In this document: one piece after another, positions 46,640 through 59,011 of the stretch | Layout: every line of letters starts with the position of its first letter | Numbering within the stretch: position 1 is the first letter of the stretch | DNA from: Perca fluviatilis | Taxonomy: Eukaryota > Chordata > Actinopteri > Perciformes > Percidae | DNA: 64,000 nucleotides | Direction: 5' to 3' | NCBI RefSeq assembly: GCF_010015445.1 | Contig: NC_053116.1 | Location: 9,709,585 to 9,773,584, forward strand | Made by a program: the position numbers and the translations under genes | The notes under the pieces: generated by a model | Told to the model about the DNA's origin: nothing | Seen by the model: only the letters and a program-made list of their open reading frames with translations | Database searches by the model: none

Positions 46640-49600
46640 ATGGCTGTTTGGAGAAAACTGTGGTGCAGAAACCTCCTGGCAGTGTCTCTGCTTTTCTACA
46701 TCCTGCTCCACACCATCCATGTGGATGCACGGCCAGCCAACATGTCGGCTGCTAAAGAAAAGGCTCCAGCCAGCAAGGATGACAACGAGATTCTTCCCCC
46801 AGACCACCTGAATGGGGTGAAGATGGAGATGGATGGCCACCTAAATAAGGACTTCCACCAGGAGGTTTTCCTGGGAAAAGAGATCGAGGAGTTTGAGGAG
46901 GACTCTGAACCAAGGAGGAACAGGAAGAAGCTGATTGACATTTTCACCAAGTAAGGGGGTTATCCTTCCCATCTTTTGAATCACAGGAATTACAGCATTC
47001 CTGAACTGGGAGCCTGAGCTAAAGCTGCTGATCAGGTTCTTCAGAAGTCACCAGCATCAAGTTCCAGTCTGGAGACTATCAAATAGAGGTGTAAGCTAGA
47101 GCTGGGCGATATGGAAAAAAAATCAAATATCACAATATTTTTGACCAAATACATTGATGTCGATATTGCGGCAATATTGTATGGCTGACTATTGGTGCTT
47201 TCACAAAATATTTACACAATGAAACATTTGATAAATAATCGCCATTAATGTGGATACAATAAGTAAGTGGGTAAAGGCAAATAATAAAACAGCTAGTAAG
47301 TCTGGTAAGTTCAGAAAATGACATCACTTTACTGTAATGCAGCCTTTAAAAGCATATCGCCATATCCAAAATTGAAAACGATATCTGGCCTCATATTGAT
47401 GTCGATATATATCAATATTGCCCAGCCCTAGTGTAGTAAGCCTTAGGAAAATGATCTCATATGCTGTGATAACTATACTTATACACTGTTATGAGAAGCT
47501 GAATGTGTGTCACAACATGGTATTGCAAAACACACAGAATGATGAAATGAATAGAGTATTGTGAAACCATGTATTGTTTTTTTTTTTTTTTTAACTAGAG
47601 TAGTTTTCCTCAAAATCCTGATATGCAACAACACTTTCACGAGGCAATCCATCGGAGTACCTGTATTGAAAGAAAGAATGCACTTGAGCTGAAAAAGAAC
47701 TAATCCTTTACCATGACTTGACAAATTTCCCATCCCCCTCCCCTCTCCTTCTTACATTATTTTACCTTAAATGGTAAAGAAATGTCAGTGTTTACGGGTA
47801 TTAGTGCATGGTCAGTTTAAAGAAAAGCACCAGATTGCATACACTATGACAGATCGTATGGGTCATTACAGCTGATAGTACATACTTAGTAGTTTAATGA
47901 CGTTCAATAGCTCAAGCTAAATCAACAACTCATTTTAAATTTTTCTGTCTATGGTCAGGGTTGATTTCAACAAGGACCGGAGTGTTAGCGCCAAGGAGAT
48001 GCAGCGCTGGATTATGGAGAAGACGGAGGAGCACTTCCAGGAGGCCATGGAGGAGAACAAGAATAGTTTCCATGCCGTTGACCCCGACGGTGATGGTGAG
48101 AGAGACCAAATCCACTTAGAATTCGTAGCACACCGACCACCGCCATATTGCCACAGTGGGTTGTAAACAAATGGCTATTTTCTGTTAAGTCAGAACCAAA
48201 ATGCTCAATTCATGCCTTGTCCATAGGTCACGTGACATGGGATGAGTACAGAGTCAAATTTCTGGCCAGCAAAGGTTTCGATGAAAAGGAAATTGCTGAG
48301 AAAATAAAGAATAATCAAGATCTGAAATTGGATGAGGAAAGTAAGTATGGAACCATTTGAAAAATGTCGTTAATGGTTTCAACAATATTCCCGAAATATG
48401 TGCGGCAGATATCGAAGTAAGAATATAATTGAGCTGAATTTTCTCTCTCTCCGTCATGGCTGCAGCTCAGGAGGTTTTGGAAAGCCTGAAGGACCGCTGG
48501 TTTCAGGCTGACAACCCCCCAGCTGACCAGCTGCTGAATGAGCAGGAGTTCCTGTCTTTCCTCCACCCGGAGCACAGCAGAGGCATGCTCAAGTACATGG
48601 TCAAGGAGATCGTACGCGACTTGGGTACATTTGACCTACTTTACCTCATTGTGTTAAACCTGTGTTAACTATTTTTAGCCACTTGTAGTTAGGGTTGGGG
48701 TACCGAAACCCGATGCTAATATGGCACCGGTGCCTAAACGACCAATACCTGCCGGACCGAATAGCAACGCGGATTTCGGCGCCACTTAAATGCCTGCGCT
48801 GCAGCTCCAAAACAGACATTGGAGGCAACCGAAGCATCGCTGCATGTGTTACTAGTTAGCGTTACAATTGACAGCAGGTAACGTTAGCTAGTAGCTGGGT
48901 TAGACACGGTTAAAATGCTGACAGCTTAACGGTGTAAAGTGTCACTATTTCACTGTAGAGGATTCCAACAATATAGTGCTCTTCCTCCCCCCCACATAAA
49001 AAAAAAAAATAACAAGTATAGGTTCAGGCACCGGCACCATTTTTAAAAGTATCAGTTTATCACCGGTATCTGGGAGAAAAGAACAAAACAAAGGATACCC
49101 AACCCTACTTGTAGACAGCGGAAACACACTCCGCACATCACCTTTTAAGTTGACATGGGGAACTAGTTAGCAAACAGCAGCTTATTTGCACATCCAGCAT
49201 ATACGTACTGTAGCAACATTAGCATTCAGACTCATGTTCTGGCCTGGGGATGAATGCAAGTTCTATTCAAGATTATTTTTGGGGCTTTTCTGCCTTTTTA
49301 TTTGACAGGACAGCTAGTTGAGAGAGGGGGAAGACATGCAGGAAATTGTCACAGGTCGTATTCGAACCCTGGACCTCTGCATCGAGGCATAAACTTCCAA
49401 GTATATGTGCGCCTGCTCTACCCACTGAGCCAACCCGGCCACTGCAATTTCAATATTGACAGGCCTGTTAAGCTCCGTTTTGATTTCCACTAATTCCTCA
49501 GGGAAATGTCTGGCTCTTAAGCTGCTAAGTTCTCCACTATGTTCACTAGCTAGGCTCAAACTTTGTATGTAGCTGAACAGGAAGTGCACAGTGGGGTTTT

Positions 49601-51487
49601 AGAGCCGTTTGGCTGCAAACCGATGCCTGCTGCTGCTGGAAATAATGCTGATGAGATGATGCTAAAACTGGATGTAAAACCAGAACACACGCGTGCAGTA
49701 ATTGTGTCCATTGGTAATATTAACATATTGTCTATAGCAGCTTTTAATGTACACTGGTTTAGGAGATTTAAGATGGCACTGTACATGTTGCACTGTTAAA
49801 CATCAGTGTTGTGTGTTTACATGCAGGGAGAATACTGTTAACCCTAATGAGGTGACCTGGTTTGGTCTCGGTGCATGTGAATGTAACTCAGTTTGGGAAA
49901 CTCTTTTCAGGTCACACTCGTACTATAAAAAGCTGATAAAGCTTGCTGCGGCATTTTGCCTCAGATGGCACAGTAGAAAGTGACATCAACCATGGGGAAG
50001 GAACCTCAAAATGATATGGTTTATTGCTTAGGGCTGCAACTAATGCAATAATAATTTTTAAATTATTGCTTAATCTGCAGAACACTGCAGAGCTATGAAA
50101 TTTAAAAAAAGAAATCTGCCCATCACAAGTTCCCATAGCTTAAGGTGACGTCTTTTAAATAGCTAGTTTTTGTGGGAACATCGCAAAACCCAAAGACAAC
50201 AAGTTCACTTTCCAATGAAATATAAAAACAAACAAAACAGCCAAAGATCTTCACATTTTACAGGCTGGAACCAGCCAATTCTTAACACGCGTACCATTTA
50301 TCAATTGACTGATCCGACTAATTGTATCAGCTCTAGCATGCGTGTACATATGCATATGACTGTAACTGACAGGATAAAATTTTTCTGGAGTTGCATTTTG
50401 TATGATTCTACGTTCCAAACAAATTGATTGATTGACAAAAGCCCATTATTGGTACATTTCCATCAAAACATGGTAACAAACCTTACTAGATCTGTTTCTG
50501 TTGGCGAAGGTCTCATCTGTTTGTGTAATAAATATAATAGTGGATCTGTAGATTTGATGTTGTACCTAACATTATTCCCATGTGTATTTGAATAAGCCCT
50601 GCTCGGTGTTGAGGCCCATTATGAAGGTGAAAGAAATCACATGTTGGTTGTTGCTGTGCTTGTAGACCAGGATGGTGATAAGAAACTGACCCTGTCCGAG
50701 TTCATCTCTCTGCCCGTGGGCACCGTGGAGAACCAGCAGGCGCAGGACATCGACGACGACTGGGTCCGGGAGAGGAAGAAGGAGTTCGAGGACGTCATTG
50801 ATTCCGACCGCAACGGTATCGTAACCATGGAGGAACTGGAGGTAAGAAAAAAAGAGCAAAAGTCTTGTTTGATTGTTCCTTTTTTTTATCATTTATTTTG
50901 ATACTTTGAAGTTTTCGAGTCGGTATCTACTAAATAGGGTTAGATATCGCAATAAAACAAACCCAATGCCAATACGGCGACTTTTTCCTGCCTGCCTCTA
51001 CGACATGTTACTTCAGACAGCCAATCACAAACATTATCGGCTCACTGACCTTAGGTATTTAAAATTGGGTATTGATACTAAGGAGGCAATTCGGTCGATG
51101 CCTAAAAAGTTATGAGTTCGGTACCCAGCCCTACTACTACTACTGTTGACAACAAGGACTCCTAAAACACCATTCCTTTTTTTTCCTTTTTATTGTGCAT
51201 TCAACCATCTCAAAAATGCTAATGGAATGTTTCTTTTTTCAATGTCTGATTAATTGACACTCGATTATCAATGACAGTTATGTTTCCCTTCCTTCTTGCG
51301 TGGCGTACAGGAGTACATGGACCCGATGAACGAGCACAACGCCTTGAATGAGGCCAAGCAGATGATTGCCGTTGCAGATGAAAACCAGAATCACAATTTG
51401 GAGCTGGACGAGATTCTCAAGTACAGCGAATACTTCACGGGCAGCAAACTGATGGATTACGCCCGAAATGTCCACGAGGAGTTCTGA
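46640..51487 (+). CDS. sdf4: Stromal cell-derived factor 4 / Cab45, complete, 6 coding exons
   Basis: Golgi-lumen calcium-binding protein of the CREC family. In mammals it oligomerises with Ca2+ and sorts secretory cargo at the trans-Golgi. Coding exons: 46640-46950, 47959-48095, 48227-48340, 48466-48624, 50666-50841, 51311-51487. Phases match and the sum is 1074 nt (357 residues plus TGA; human about 362). Residues 1 to about 30 are a signal peptide. Asn34 (NMS) matches the conserved glycosylation site after ARPAN. The block [16 protein letters not shown] is present as [19 protein letters not shown]. Clear EF-hand loops: 106-117 ([12 protein letters not shown]), 145-156 (DPDGDGHVTWDE), 241-252 ([12 protein letters not shown]), 286-297 ([12 protein letters not shown]), 322-333 ([12 protein letters not shown]). 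A degenerate hand lies around 200-225. It ends in HEEF, the family's luminal retention-type tail. An acceptor AG at 46632-46633 directly precedes gcaacc-ATG, so a 5' UTR exon must lie upstream; it was not located. Head to head with c1qtnf12. Confidence 0.97.
47101..47432. mobile_element. hAT-like element in sdf4 intron 1
   Basis: Begins AGCTGGGCGATATGG and ends ATATTGCCCAGCCCTA, inverted tips of the common GGGCTGGGCGATA family. Sub-terminal TGATGTCGATAT motifs occur at both ends. No clean target duplication. Confidence 0.6.
48689..49106. mobile_element. hAT-like element in sdf4 intron 4, exact 8-bp duplication
   Basis: TTAGGGTTGGGGTACCG on the left, GGATACCCAACCCT on the right. Exact ACTTGTAG copies flank it (48681-48688 and 49107-49114). 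Internal blocks CACCGGTGCCTAAACG and GGCACCGGCACC recur near both ends. Confidence 0.8.
49266..49441 (-). repeat. tRNA-derived SINE, reversed, in sdf4 intron 4
   Basis: Read on the minus strand it begins GGCCGGGTTGGCTCAGTGGG (box A), has GGTTCGAATACGACC (box B), and continues GACAATTTCCTGCATGTC. A near-complete copy of the SINE whose 3' part is at 37085-37240. Confidence 0.8.
50935..51133. mobile_element. Short hAT-like element in sdf4 intron 5
   Basis: TAGGGTTAGATATCG on the left, TACCCAGCCCTA on the right. Flanks CTACTAAA and CTACTACT match at 6 of 8. Internal CAGCCAATCACAAACATTAT and ACTAAGGAGGCAATTC are shared with 60078-60482, so both are deletion derivatives of one family. Confidence 0.7.
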
Positions 51488-52858
<1,371 letters not shown>

Positions 52859-52934
52859 TGCCTGGGTTTCTTTAGTGCTTTTTTTTTTTTTTTTTTTAGG
52901 GCTGCGAGTAACCGATTACTTTCTTTAATTTTTG

Positions 52935-53223
52935 CGGCTGTGGCTCAGGTGGAAGAGCGATTGGTCGTTCAATCGGAAGGTCGGTGGTTCGATCCCTGAC
53001 CCCTGCAGTCTACATGTCAAATGTCCTTGAGCGAGACACTGAACCCCGAATTGCTCCCGATGCTGCGCCATCGGTGGATACGTGTGCATGAATGTTTATC
53101 TGATGAGCAGGCGGCAGCTTGTGTGGCAGCCTTGGCCTCCAGTGTATGGATGTGTGTGAGTGGTCCCTGTGGTGTGTAAAGCGCTTTGAGCTAGAAAAAC
53201 GCTATATAAATGGAGTCCATTTA
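52935..53223 (+). repeat. tRNA-derived SINE between sdf4 and the HIPK gene
   Basis: GCGGCTGTGGCTCAGGTGG (box A) and GGTGGTTCGATCCC (box B) form the tRNA head. The body has TGTCCTTGAGCGAGACACTG and the tail ends AAAACGCTATATAAATGGAG. This is a typical complete fish SINE. Confidence 0.85.
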
Positions 53224-53265
53224 TCACTACAGATTAAATCAATAGACAAAAAAATAAAAATAAAA

Positions 53266-53362
53266 TCTTTAAACCAATCACAATTGTCTTGGGTAGTGCT
53301 AAGTTCCGGACGCAGCGATGGTGGCTCTGCTAAATAGTCTCGGGAAGGAACTGGTTTAGGTG
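53266..53362 (-). repeat. Fragment of the AGTCT element (copy D)
   Basis: Shares TTTAAACCAATCACAATTGT and CTCGGGAAGGAACT with the three fuller copies. Both ends are missing. Confidence 0.7.
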
Positions 53363-53484
53363 GAATATTTGAACCCCGCAAAAGAAAACGCCACATATAA
53401 TATTAAATGAAGTTAACTGTTCACACTATACAGTAACGTGAGCTATTTAAATTAGCTGATACATGGTTAAACCTCATTTGCTCT

Positions 53485-54000
53485 TACCAGTGTATCGCCG
53501 TGTGTACTTCGTCCACAGCAATCCCACCAATCGGTCCCAAAACGTCCCAGAGAGTAGAGAGTAAAATGCCGTAAACCTATTCTTTGTAAATCTTTACAAT
53601 CATTCCCCAAAAGAACCAAGCGGGCCTGCCTTATTGCACGATCCAAGTTTTCTTCCAAACTCGCCATTTTCAGCATGTAGCTTTTTAGCTTTAAGTTTGT
53701 TGTTGTTTCCCAAAGAGAATGGAGTTTGAGAATGGCAACACAGGGAGCGGAAGGCGAGGAACAGCCGGTACGTGAGCCACGCGCAGGATGTCAGGCAGTC
53801 TTGTTGTATTTGCATTGAACAAATAGGATGTCACACGCACACGCCTCAAAAATGAGAACTAATAAGAAATAAGGGAACTTACCTTGACTTGAGACAAAGT
53901 CCACAGCTGCATCCAAAGGGGTCACAGAGATAGCTGAACAAGTTTCATCCCAACGTGCTCCGGGGATCAGCAGCACATTGTTGCCCAGGGATGTCTGGGA
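53485..54000 (-). other. Unexplained coding-like segments
   Basis: Two open stretches on the minus strand have splice-like borders. One (about 53976-53883) reads NNVLLIPGARWDETC then VTPLDAAVDFVSS and stops at a consensus donor (AAG|GTAAGT). The other (53667-53485) begins ATG-GCG with MASLEENLDRAIRQ and also ends at GTAAGA. I do not recognise either. They could be exons of a transposon-borne gene, a lncRNA, or chance. Confidence 0.25.
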
Positions 54001-54180
54001 AATCTAACAACTGGATTCAACTTTTAGTGATGTTCTCCTCCATGCCTCTTTTTTTTTTTTCTTCCCCCAGCTCACAGGTGTGTCTCATTTATCTCCTCAC
54101 TTTCCCTTCCTTTCCTGTTAAGGCAGAAAAGGGCAATTCCGTACCTTACGTCCCCTTATACACTCATGTATTCATACTAA

Positions 54181-54183
<3 letters not shown>

Positions 54184-54241
<58 letters not shown>
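54184..54241. repeat. (TA)n microsatellite
   Basis: About 29 uninterrupted TA units. Confidence 0.97.
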
Positions 54242-54244
<3 letters not shown>

Positions 54245-54269
54245 TGCAACAGTTGATTCTCTGAATTAG

Positions 54270-54400
54270 AGCTGCACTGATTAGTTGATTGACAAAAGAA
54301 TTAACTGGCAAATATTTTGATAATCAATTAATCATTTAGGTCATTTTTCAAGCCAAAAATACCAAACACTCTCTGGTTATGGCTTCTCAAAAATGTTCTG
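54270..54400. repeat. 5' part of a GAGCTGCA/ATTAATCG hAT-like element
   Basis: Begins TAGAGCTGCACTGATTAG with ATTGACAAAAGAATTAAC, resembling the left end of 62894-63215. The right end is missing. Confidence 0.5.
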
Positions 54401-55938
54401 TGTTATATCATTAAGAACTTTGTGTTCCGGACTGATGGACAGAACATGATATTTGTAGACGACAGCTTGGACTCCGAGAACAGTTTTCTGTTTTGAGAAG
54501 ATTTTATTGCGTATATACGGGTTAAGGTTCACTGTGTGTTCTATGTAATGTAGCACTTGACAACACAGCAGGATTGTAAGAACAACCATCATTTCACCAA
54601 ACCAAAGATTTGTTTAGAAGCGGTTACATACTGAACATCAATCTTTATAAATGATCTTTGTCAGATTGGATTATTCACAATTCAAAACGCATTGCTGTGA
54701 ATATTACAATTGTAATCTAAAAGGCTTTGACAGGATAGTGTGATAGCCAATCAGATTTGTATGTGCACGCTTTTACTTCACAGACACCACTTCACAAGAC
54801 AAGAGCTTTTACATTTTCCCAAAATCATTAACATGTTGTCGTACAAATTAAACACAATATAAATAATGCGCCGACACGGAGAATCAGCGCAGCTGCAGTA
54901 TTTTACGAACCTCTCCTGAATGCTACTCCGTGTCACACACATGCCACCTTAAGAATAGTTCCAAAACTGTAAAAAAACAAAAAAACAATCCCCTCTAAAT
55001 ACACCTTTCTACTCTTGAATTGTACTGCATCATTCAACATACTAAACATAGAAATATAATCAAGTCAATGGCCAGCACTAAAACAGAATTAACCTGAAAA
55101 CATTTGAAGAACACAGTGACATAGAATTATACAGTACATAGCTTTCTTTCTCCTTTTTTTTAAGAATACAGGTAAAACACACACACGCGCGTGCTGATTC
55201 TGACGATGACAATATTAATAATTAGAGAGCAGCGTAACAGTTAGTCAAGTTTCTCCTCAACACTCATTTCTCAAATAAAATAAAATAAATTTGGGGCTTA
55301 ACATGTTGCAAATCAACTTAACATCGCAGTCTGTAAGTAGTAGAAGAAGTTTCAGCTTGATGTTTGGTCACTTGAATTTGGGACTTTGGCTACAATTCCT
55401 ACTCGTTTCATCTGATGTGGATGTAAACACCCTGCAATTAAAGCTGAAAGTCTGCACTTTAACCTCATACTTACTTATTGTGTCATTTCGATATCTACCG
55501 TACTGGAGTGCAGAGCCAACACGATGATGAATGTGTCACTGTTCAGATATTCGCAGGCTGTGCCGTTTATCGCCGTTTATATACCTGCTGTATGCAACAA
55601 AAAGAAACTTGAAAAGTTGAAATAGATTTTTAAGGAAACTCACCATGATTAAAATATAAATACCTTCCATGATGATTTGATCTGAAATAAATCAGAGAAA
55701 GTTGTAAAAAATAAATAAGGACTGGATGGTAAAGGAAAGTTAAAAGTCTAATCACAGCCACCCGTGATGAGCTTGTGCTCGTCTCTGGTCTCGGTCTCCA
55801 TTTGGTCTGCGTGCAGCGCTTCAGGCTACGTTTACACGACAATGCTCACGCTGAACACGGAAAACTTCTTCCTTTTACGTTTAAAAAAAAAAAAACGTTC
55901 AGCGTATAGACGGCATTGTTTTGAATGGACTGCATTGT
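54401..55938. other. No coding exon seen; possible HIPK 3' UTR
   Basis: Lies downstream of the HIPK stop on its strand. AATAAA reads on the minus strand at 54508-54503. HIPK mRNAs have long 3' UTRs, so part of this may be transcribed, but repeats at 55939-56825 lie between it and the stop codon. Confidence 0.35.
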
Positions 55939-56401
55939 AGTCCATGTCCTTGATGTTCCATTTCCGGGACTGCTCCGTTTCCGCCGGAAAATCCGCAGAA
56001 TTTCACTCATTTAGGCCGGATATCCGTTGCCTTGGGCTTCCTTTGTGTCGGCATTCTAAACTCCGGTGGATTTCTGAGCACTATGGTTAACCGCTCCTCA
56101 GATCTCTGCAGGGTAAATCCAGACAGCTAGCTAGACTATCTGTCCAATCTGAGTTTTCTGTTGCACGACTAAGACAACTTTTGAACGAACACGTTCCACC
56201 AAAACAAGTTCCTTCCGAACCTATTTAGCAGCGGCGCCGCGGCTTTTCTCTGGTGCTTAGCGCCGCCCAAGACGATTGTGATTGGTTTAAAGAAATGCCA
56301 ATAAACCAGAGCCCGGTTTTCCTCCCGTCCCGGAATGCTGTGTGGAGTAGACCAGACCCTCCTCCAACGCACTTTGGAGGAGGGTCTGGCAAAGCGAGAC
56401 T
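55939..56401 (+). mobile_element. AGTCT-ended element, copy C
   Basis: Begins AGTCCATGTCC, ends AAAGCGAGACT, and contains the shared GATCTCTGCAGGGTAAATCC and TGTCCAATCTGAGTTTTCTG blocks. No target duplication remains. Confidence 0.75.
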
Positions 56402-56489
56402 AGCGGGGGAAAGACTGCGCCGCTCCACAGAGAAAGCAGCTTTGCTAGTTTACACGGCGACGCTGGACTTGCCTATTCAAAAGATTTTA

Positions 56490-56820
56490 GGACTGTGCAA
56501 TTAATAAATTTTTTTTAATCGCGATTACGATTTGAGCTAATGATCACAAAAACAGAAGCGAGAAAAATTATTATTTTGCACATGACGTTTTGCAGGTAAA
56601 CTCTTATTTTGTCTTGTGTTCTGAATGAAAAAAAAAAAGTATTAGGGGAAATTTAACAGTTCTAGGTGTTTTCACTGTTTGATTTGTTTAATTGTGTTTT
56701 TTTAAATTCAATAATTGAAACATCTTTCCAAAAGACAATGAGTAATCATGTTAAATAATCGTGATTTCAATATTGACCAAATTAATCGTGATTATGATTT
56801 CTCCAATAATCGAGCAGCCC
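56490..56820. mobile_element. hAT-like element with ATTAATCG ends
   Basis: AGGACTGTGCAATTAAT on the left, AATCGAGCAGCCCTA on the right. Sub-terminal AATCGCGATTACGATTT and AATCGTGATTATGATTT are inverted. It lies just downstream of the HIPK stop. Confidence 0.6.
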
Positions 56821-56958
56821 TATTAGATTTCACTCTGGAAACTGGTTTCAAAAGTTTTCTTTTGCAGCCCCGGTGCCGTGTAAACTAACAGCCAGAACGT
56901 AAGAATACTTTTGCTGCAATTTGTTCAAAACGTTGGCGTGTAAACAGCCTGTCAGTCT

Positions 56959-58967
56959 TCACAGGTAGGGGTACTGGTTGACTTTTCGCTGGTAAGTAGC
57001 GCTGGCGTGGTGGAACGGCTGCCCCCCCAGCTGCTGCTGCTGTTGGGGATGGGAGTTGCTGTACTGTCCCGGAGCAGGGCCTCCAAAGGCCAGGGTGCCG
57101 CTCTTCTGGAGCAGTGCCAGTGAAGGGTACGCTCCGCTGGCCCTGCCGTGGCGGGATGAGCCCCCTTGCATCTGGTCCACGGCTTGGGACACGGAGGCCA
57201 GGGCGGCGGACGCCGGGTACGCGTACAGGCTCGGGGTCGAGCTGAACAGGGCGTTCTCGTGAAGGAAGGATGAATGGGACGAGGCGGGTGGGGGGTACGT
57301 GAGCTGCCGCCTCAGGGAGCCACTGCTTCCCGTTTGGTCGTTGGATGATGACATCACAGACTGCTGTACCTGAAACAACAGGGAGAGGGTCATAAATGCC
57401 CACACTTGGGGTATTTGAGTGCAGAGTTAAAATTTAGCACCATCAACCAGCCAAATGCCAGTAAAATATGCAAGAGGCTGGTAGATAGATATGCTTCACT
57501 CACTAGCCAAAAAAACAACGGTAATCTATTGAGTGGCTGGTAAATATTGAACATTCACTAGCCATTTGGCTGGTGGACAAAAAAGTTAATTTTGAACCCT
57601 GTTGGCGAGTAGTCGAATACATGTGTGTGACGTGTTGCCGGTGACTAACACAAAACTGGGTTCAAAATGTAGTTTTTTCCCACCAGCCAAATGGCTAGTG
57701 AATGTTCAAATTTGACCAGTCCAATTGTAGGCTGTAATATGATACGATACAACTTAGTCAGTTTACACTAAAATTAATTTTGTGTTCCCGAGCAGTGCTG
57801 CTCAAAAAAAAAAGCACACACAGATTTAGACAACAATTACACATATAGTACAAAAGATGAAAACACATCAACAGCCATGACAAAAGAAACATGTTTCATG
57901 ATATCCTCGGATACAGATCTTAATTGGCTTACTGATGTATAAAAGAGTTCTTGAGCCTGTTGTGTCTAAACAAAGGGACTCTAAATCGCCTGTCAGAAGG
58001 CAAAAGTTGGTATTCATAGTTCAAAACATTCATGGAGTCAGAAGAGATGCTGTTAGCGAGCCTGAGCATGCTCTTCTTGTGGGTTGGTCCTATAAGCTTG
58101 GAACAGAAATGAAGAAGATACAGTTTGTGACATGTTGGATTCAGCGTGAGTATTATCATTAATATCCAAATGAGGGATAAGCCAATATAACATTTTTTGC
58201 AACGATTATTATGGCCAAAAATGTCACAGTACGCAGGAATATGACGATATTCAACAAACCAAATGGTTAGTGCTTTAGTGAGATAACGTCACTTTGTTAG
58301 TCAAGTAAAATGCGTGCTCACTTTTTCCATTTAATGTCACGACTCGCCCCAATAAACTAGCAGTGCTACAGGTTAACTGTAAGCCTAGCAAGTAATGGCC
58401 AGAGTGCTGTAGTTACAGCTAGTCTCTGCCCTTCTGTGGCTGTCTCTATTTGAGCAGTGGAAAGCTCCCATGTTGTCGACATCAGTATGTTTCACCCATG
58501 GTTTTACCACAGTTCATGCATTGCATTATTCTCTCACCTCCTGAATGTGCTTTTTACTGATTGTACCTGTGATGCTGTATGACTGATTTGACTTTTTTGT
58601 TCTTTATGTGCAAATGAATGGTTATTGGTCATGGTTACACCTTGTTGAGCAGATATCAGCTACATAGTGTTACCTGACTCAGGTTGAGAGGCTGAGATCT
58701 GCTGGATGCAGCTCGTTGATGCCGGTCAGTGTTAGAATCTCCTGGCCGACTGGACTGCTGAGTTGACCCTTTCTTGGATTTTCCGGAGCCACTTGTAGCT
58801 GGATCTACCCGTGCAAAACCAGACACAATACTGTGAGCACTAAGAAGAGAATAAGTTACAGCTGCTTGAAGTGAAAAGGATCAGTTTAACCTGTAAATCT
58901 ACGAGCGGAGCGGATAAGTAGTGCACCTAAAATGGAAACACATCTACAGTAGTTACCTAAAATATAA

Positions 58968-59011
<44 letters not shown>

